From the NCBI GenBank assembly GCA_038380795.1, contig CM076263.1:1813001-1877000 (forward strand): a DNA stretch of 64,000 nt, read 5' to 3'. This DNA comes from Pyrocephalus nanus. Its lineage: Eukaryota > Chordata > Aves > Passeriformes > Tyrannidae. Under the pieces are notes generated by a model. The model was not told where the DNA came from. It saw nothing but the letters and a program-made list of their open reading frames with translations, and searched no databases. Below are positions 59,582 to 64,000 of this stretch, piece after piece. The translations under genes were made by a program, and so were the position numbers. Position 1 is the stretch's first letter; the number at the start of each line of letters is the position of its first letter.

Positions 59582-61828
59582 CACAGCTGGCACAAACGTG
59601 AGCCCTGCAATTCATGTGGCCACTCAGGAGTTGCAGAATTTCCCTGTTATTTTTTGAAGGAGGTGCAAAAGCCTGGAAAATAGGTGCCAGGTAGGAATGG
59701 TGGGACTAATCCCACGTCTTTCACCCATTTGGAAGTGAAGTAACAAGTACCCTGTGCATATTGAGACACCTACATGTTGACACTTTAATTTTGGGTGTCC
59801 TAACCTGCAACGTGATCTCCAGCCTTCCTCTGGAGCTGTCCTGGCTCTGGAGGGAGGGTGATTCACCCCACCCACGCTGGACCTCCCAAGGGTGGGATGA
59901 ATCACCTTTGACAGCACCTGTCTCTGCTACCTACCGGGGTGCTTTCCTTTCCCATAGCTCAGTGAGATAAGGGATGTTCCCATCACCACGGCACCCTCCT
60001 CTCTGCTCAGCTGATGGGGCACTCTCTGGAAAAACATTTCCCATTAGGATGGGGTGCTGGCACAGCCCAGGGACCCAGGTCAGTCAGCTTGATTTCTCCC
60101 CAGTCTTTTTTAACCAGGAATGCAGTGATAAATAGGGGCCCAGGCCCATCCTCCCAATCCTGGAGACCAGGGGTTCAAGGCCCATGAGTTGTAAACCCTG
60201 CTGCATTCCCAGTGAAGCATCCCAAGTTTTTACAGCCACAGGTTTTTTTCCTTCCTTCACGCTCTTGGGAAGGACCCCACAGCATCAGATCCTCAGGCAG
60301 GGGTCCAGATCTGCAGGCAGAATCCAAAAATGTGCCTTGAGAAGATGGAAATACCAATCCCCCTCCTGGGGCAGGTAGTTGGTCGTTGAACATCTCACCT
60401 GCTCTTGGGGGCTGCACAACCATGGCAGGGGCGTCCCAGAAACAGCATGTTTCAGAGCACAAAAAAAACAAAAAAAAACAACACAAAATTAAAATTAAGT
60501 TAATGACTTTTCAGCTCTTTAAAGACACCTTTTTTTTTTTTTTTTTTTTTTATCATGCACCTTTTGACGCCATTTCATGCGCATATTCTGGTTTGATTGT
60601 AAAGCCGAAACAGCAACTAAAAAAAAACATCTACCAAAAAAAAAGGGAAAAAAAAAAAAAGGGAAAAAAAAAAAAAAAAATGGTGAGATTTGCAAGGGGG
60701 AGAGTGAAAAATCTGAAAATTGCTCGGAGGAGCTGTGCATTAATCAGACACATGGGAATCACAGAAAGGAGCCGGCTTCAGTAAATGTTTGTTAGCAGCA
60801 ACATATGGCCACTCGCTTGCCCCTGAACAGCTGCTGTTACCTGCTGGAGCATCCAGGCCATGGAGGGGGAACCAGGGCTGGGGTGATGCTGCACATGCAG
60901 TGTTTGGTTCCACCAGGATTCGCTGCCAAAGGAGCATCTCCCGAGTGCAAGTGGCAGGGGGCCGGATGGGCAGCTCCTTGCCCTTGGCTCAGAACCCTTC
61001 GCTGAGCATTGCAAAAGCCTCTTCCTGCAGTTGTGCAGGAGAAATTGCAAACAAACAAAAAAAATAAATAAATAAAAGGAGGGCCTAAGATGTTTTAGAC
61101 TCGAATATGTGGTCCTCAGCAGGACTCCCAGCGACACCAGTGGTGCTGCAAATGCTGCCCCATCTCCGCTCTGCTCGTGGTCTGCCTGCAGCCCCCTGGG
61201 ACCTGTGGTGCCACTCCATCCTTTCTCACCCATTCTGGAGGGGAGTAGTGCTTTATTTACAGTCTCAGTGCCCTGAAGCTGAGGGATTTTGTGGTTGCAG
61301 AGGGAAGCTTTAAGATAAGTGAGTAAATGAGGCAAGACACCCAAAGCACCTCGTTTTAAGAAAATGTTGTGTTTGGCAGCAGGTCACCCACAGCTGGGCT
61401 TTAGGGTCTGCCATTTCCTTTCGGTGCCTCTGACACCTCCTTGGTCTGCACCTGAGTTTCTTTCCAAGCCAAAAACAAAAAGGAAAGAAAAGAATAAAAA
61501 AACCCCTTCTTGCAGAATGCACACCCACCCACCCCACATAGTCCGAGCCCAGCTGAACTGAGCCCCTTCCTACCTCCCAGCCCTACCTTTGGGATCTCCT
61601 CCAGAAGGAGAGAAGATACCTGTGGCTTGGAAATACCTTTTTTTTTTCCTCCCTTTCCTTGTTTTCCTGTGTTGAACTGATGTTTTACATGACTTGCACT
61701 ATTTGCTGTAGGGCAGGATACTGTTTTAGGTTTCTTTGTTTCAGTCTCTTGTTTGGTTGCGACTCCTCTTGGCTAAGAAAACAGCGGTCCTGTACACGTA
61801 CCTGCTGCACATCTTACACCCTGGAGAA

Positions 61829-61834
61829 AATAAA
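61829..61834 (+). terminator. Candidate polyadenylation signal AATAAA
   Basis: AATAAA with a TGTA upstream (ctgtacacgta) and a GT/T-rich element downstream (ctcgtgttgtcctt, about 25-40 bases on). This is the best-formed signal after the ZBTB7C stop. Competing AATAAA or ATTAAA copies at 57086, 61060-61076 and 61494 are inside or next to A-rich runs or lack a clear downstream GT element. Confidence 0.5.
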
Positions 61835-61902
61835 CTGTTACCTGAAGCACTGAGTGGCTCGTGTTGTCCTTGACGCTGCTGTGGGGCTGCAGAGGCTGAA
61901 AA

Positions 61903-61966
61903 GCCAGGTTAATGCTTGGACCTGATGATCTGTGGGGCGTTTTCCAGCCTAAACGCTCCTGTGGTC
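61903..61966 (+). mobile_element. CR1 3' terminal fragment, second subfamily
   Basis: GGTTAATGCTTGGACCTGAT then TTTTCCAGCCTAAACGCTCC. It lies about 70 bases after the candidate polyadenylation signal. Confidence 0.8.
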
Positions 61967-62291
61967 AAACGGTGGTGAGACGAGGTGACGGACCATTTTT
62001 TGGTGGCCCCCCTGGGTGACCCTTCATGTGGCATCTGGGCTGTCACCACAGGGGTGCGTGGGCTGAGGAGCAGCCCCTGGTGATGCCCCCAAGCCCAGCA
62101 TGAAATACTGTGCAGGGGAAAAAAAAAAAATATATATATATATAAGTAAAACTGATTTTTTGGTGTTTTTTTTTTTTTTTTTCCCTGATGATGTCTGTGC
62201 ATCTGCTTTGTGCAGCTCCCGGCACACTCAAACCTGGACTGCCCTCCTGTGGTGGCTTGGTGGCAGCTCTGCCGCTGCTGGGGACTTGGAA

Positions 62292-62420
62292 ATCCCACGG
62301 AACACACTGGAGTCGGAGAGGAGCCCACAAGGATCGTCGAGTCCAGCCCTTACGTGAATGGCCCGAGGGGATCGAGCCCGCAGCCTTGGTGTTAATCAGC
62401 ACCGTGCCATTAAAGGGCTG
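62292..62420 (-). mobile_element. tRNA-Ile-derived SINE with CR1-like tail (TguSINE1-like)
   Basis: On the minus strand GGTGCTGATTAACACCAAGG followed by CTGCGGGCTCGATCCCC matches the anticodon arm and T arm of tRNA-Ile (GGTGCTAATAACGCCAAGGTCGCGGGTTCGATCCCC in pieces), with an intact B box. It is followed by GGACTCGACGATCCTTGTGG, a CR1-type 3' tail. The tRNA 5' part and A box are degraded, and it is not a tRNA gene. As I recall, this structure is that of TguSINE1, described in passerine birds. Confidence 0.8.
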
Positions 62421-62562
62421 GTACCCGCACCCGGAGCTGTTTTGGGGTCTCAGCTGCACCAGCTCATGCCCAATCCACCCACTCCCTCCCATCACCCCAG
62501 CCACTTCTACCTGCCAGGCAGAGAAAATACAAACCTGTTCCACATCCAGAGGGAGGTTAACC

Positions 62563-62625
62563 CTCCGGGTGGACTTGGTGACCTCAAGGGTCTTTTTCCA
62601 ACCTAAACGTTTCTTTGATTCTGAG
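62563..62625 (+). mobile_element. CR1 3' terminal fragment
   Basis: GTGGACTTGGTGACCTCAAG then TTTTTCCAACCTAAACGTTT and CTTTGATTCTGAG, the end of a CR1 element. Confidence 0.82.
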
Positions 62626-63654
62626 AATTTGTTACACCTGAGTTAACCACAACCACATAATTAGGCCAGTGAGGCTGGGAACATGCCTCAGCTGTCGGTG
62701 GCCTCATGGGAACCCTGATTTTTGGGAGATTATTCCCGAGGGGGTAAGCCAGGACTGGACCCTCTGATGCCCAGTGTGGCCTCAGCTGATATTTCCTGCT
62801 TCCCCTCATGGCACCACTAATAATTTTGCCCAGTTCAGTCAAGTAGAGATGACTTGACTATAAACCCTATGCAATTATATAAAGCTCATTTCCTTAAAAA
62901 TTGAGGCTGGAAACCGTAAATGCAAATAACCAAAGAAGAAGCCAAACAGAAGTGCAGAGCTGCAACCCCCGAAGTTTTATTTCATTTCTTTCTTTTCTGC
63001 AGAGATGACACTGACTGAGATGTCACAAATCCGATCAGGCTTCCTAATAGTTCATGCAGTGCCTCGAGCCTCAGGGGCCATCTGATATTCAGGCAGCCAA
63101 TTTGCAGGCAGGAGATGCAAAGCCAAACCAGGCAGGGGCTGGGGTTTTAAGGGCAGACCCTGTCTGTCAGCTAAAACCTTCCTCTGCTCTTGGGTAACCT
63201 CCGGCAAATCCTCGTAGGGAACCTGCCTGTCTTTAAGGTGTAGCTGTTAACTCAGTTTCCATAGCAAACAGGACAGGGCTGTCTCGGTGGGACCAACTTC
63301 TGCGACGTTATCTGGAGTTTTGAACTGCTTGGGAAACATTTAAGGCTTCGCCCCTGAGTTCTCAGAAATGGGGTTCGCGTTTAAGCGGCTTCTATGGGAT
63401 GTTTTTGGAGGTTTTCAGATGCTATATTCATTGAAAAATCAGTTGGAAATACGAAGTTCCCACTAACATTTTTTGAGACATGGTTCTTGGATCAGAAGTG
63501 AAGGTGAGCAGCAATTTGCTCCGAGTGTTGCTGCAGGGCTGAAAGAGCCAGGCTGTGACACACCAAGATTTAAAGAGAGGAGCTGGATGAGTAGAGTGAA
63601 GAGTGAGTGGAAGCTCTGTGGGAGGTGGAAGAAAATTTCCAGTGGGGAGACTTG

Positions 63655-64000
63655 AGGTGTCTGTGCCCAGTTCTGGGTCCCTCAGGACAAGAGAGACCCT
63701 GAGGGGCTGGAGTGTGTGCAGGGAAGGGAACGGAGCTGGGAAGGGGCTGGAGCAGCAGGAGCGGCTGAGGGAGCTGGGGGGGCTCATCCTGGAGAAAAGG
63801 AGGCTCAGGGGGGACCTTCTGGCTCTGCAATCCCTGACAGGAGGGGGGAGCCAAGGGCAAATCAGGATCTCCTCCCACATGACAAGAGAAAACAGCCCCA
63901 AATTGTGCCAGGGCAGATTTAGTTTGGATATGAGGGGAAAACTCTTAATGGAAAGGGTTATTTAGCCCTGGCACAGCTGCCCAGGGCAGTGTTGGAGCCT
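63655..64000 (+). mobile_element. CR1, second subfamily, running off the window
   Basis: TCTGTGCCCAGTTCTGGGTC, GGAGCAGCAGGAGCGGCTGA, TGGAGAAAAGGAGGCTCAGG and GCACAGCTGCCCAGGGCAGT. The 3' end lies beyond 64000. Confidence 0.93.

Larger units (their letters stand above)
55852..61850 (+). other. ZBTB7C: Putative ZBTB7C 3' UTR
   Basis: Follows the stop codon without a further acceptor or coding frame. It has UTR-like AT-rich parts with AUUUA-type motifs (for example near 58168 and 58380), U-rich runs near 56351-56428 and 58090-58131, a CA repeat at 58256-58282, a strong hairpin at 57377-57423 and a CR1 insertion at 59057-59581. The end is placed by the polyadenylation signal at 61829; an earlier end, before the CR1 copy, is possible and would make the rest intergenic. 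Confidence 0.45.
61967..63654. other. Downstream DNA with SINE and CR1 ends
   Basis: After the SINE and a short CR1 end, 62840-63600 is unique DNA with no gene recognised. Confidence 0.6.

Noticed and set aside
62340..62400. Intact tRNA-Ile gene
   Set aside because: Only the anticodon and T arms are similar; the acceptor stem and D arm do not pair, and a CR1 tail follows.
1..64000. CRISPR arrays, operons, phage or integron-like systems
   Set aside because: The sequence is vertebrate, with introns, CR1 elements and CpG depletion; no regularly spaced repeats or bacterial genes are present.
1..64000. Endogenous retrovirus or LTR element
   Set aside because: I saw no pol-like or gag-like frame and no paired long direct repeats; a solo LTR could escape reading by eye.

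Overview
The window is vertebrate nuclear DNA, almost certainly from a bird. It contains one recognisable protein-coding gene, ZBTB7C (BTB/POZ zinc-finger transcription factor), on the + strand, surrounded by non-coding DNA littered with short 5'-truncated CR1 retroposons in both orientations. CR1 as the dominant repeat, with no L1 or Alu, points to a bird. A minus-strand tRNA-Ile-derived SINE with a CR1-like tail near 62.3 kb resembles TguSINE1, which I recall as a passerine family, so a songbird-type genome is the best guess.

Layout. From 1 to 48487 there is no coding exon I can support. By comparison with mammalian ZBTB7C, which has very long 5' introns, this is probably intron (or intron plus gene-proximal DNA). 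It holds an old CR1-clade LINE reverse-transcriptase remnant (about 1.8-2.8 kb), some twenty younger CR1 3' ends, four possible MIR-like fragments (a fifth lies in the later coding-exon intron), microsatellites (including a 250-nt all-purine GAAGA array at 13.9-14.1 kb), very long A/T homopolymers, and a few CpG-dense or AT/homeobox-motif-rich unique stretches that could be regulatory. The first coding exon is 48488-49684 (ATG at 48504), a 5.53-kb intron follows (49685-55214), and the last coding exon starts at 55215 with the stop at 55849-55851. The joined frame is 605 codons, close to the roughly 620 of the human protein, with no frameshift. The intron interrupts zinc finger 2. A long 3' untranslated region probably follows; the most convincing polyadenylation signal is at 61829, but the UTR end is uncertain. 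The final 2 kb (61.9-64 kb) is repeat-rich downstream DNA.

The window contains no operon-like or multi-gene system. The possible novelties are non-coding: a near-perfect 19-bp hairpin in the putative 3' UTR, an old LINE fragment whose frame is still open, CpG-dense unique islands inside the presumed intron, a candidate non-coding exon at 42.2 kb, and exact short palindromes. Function for any of these is inference.
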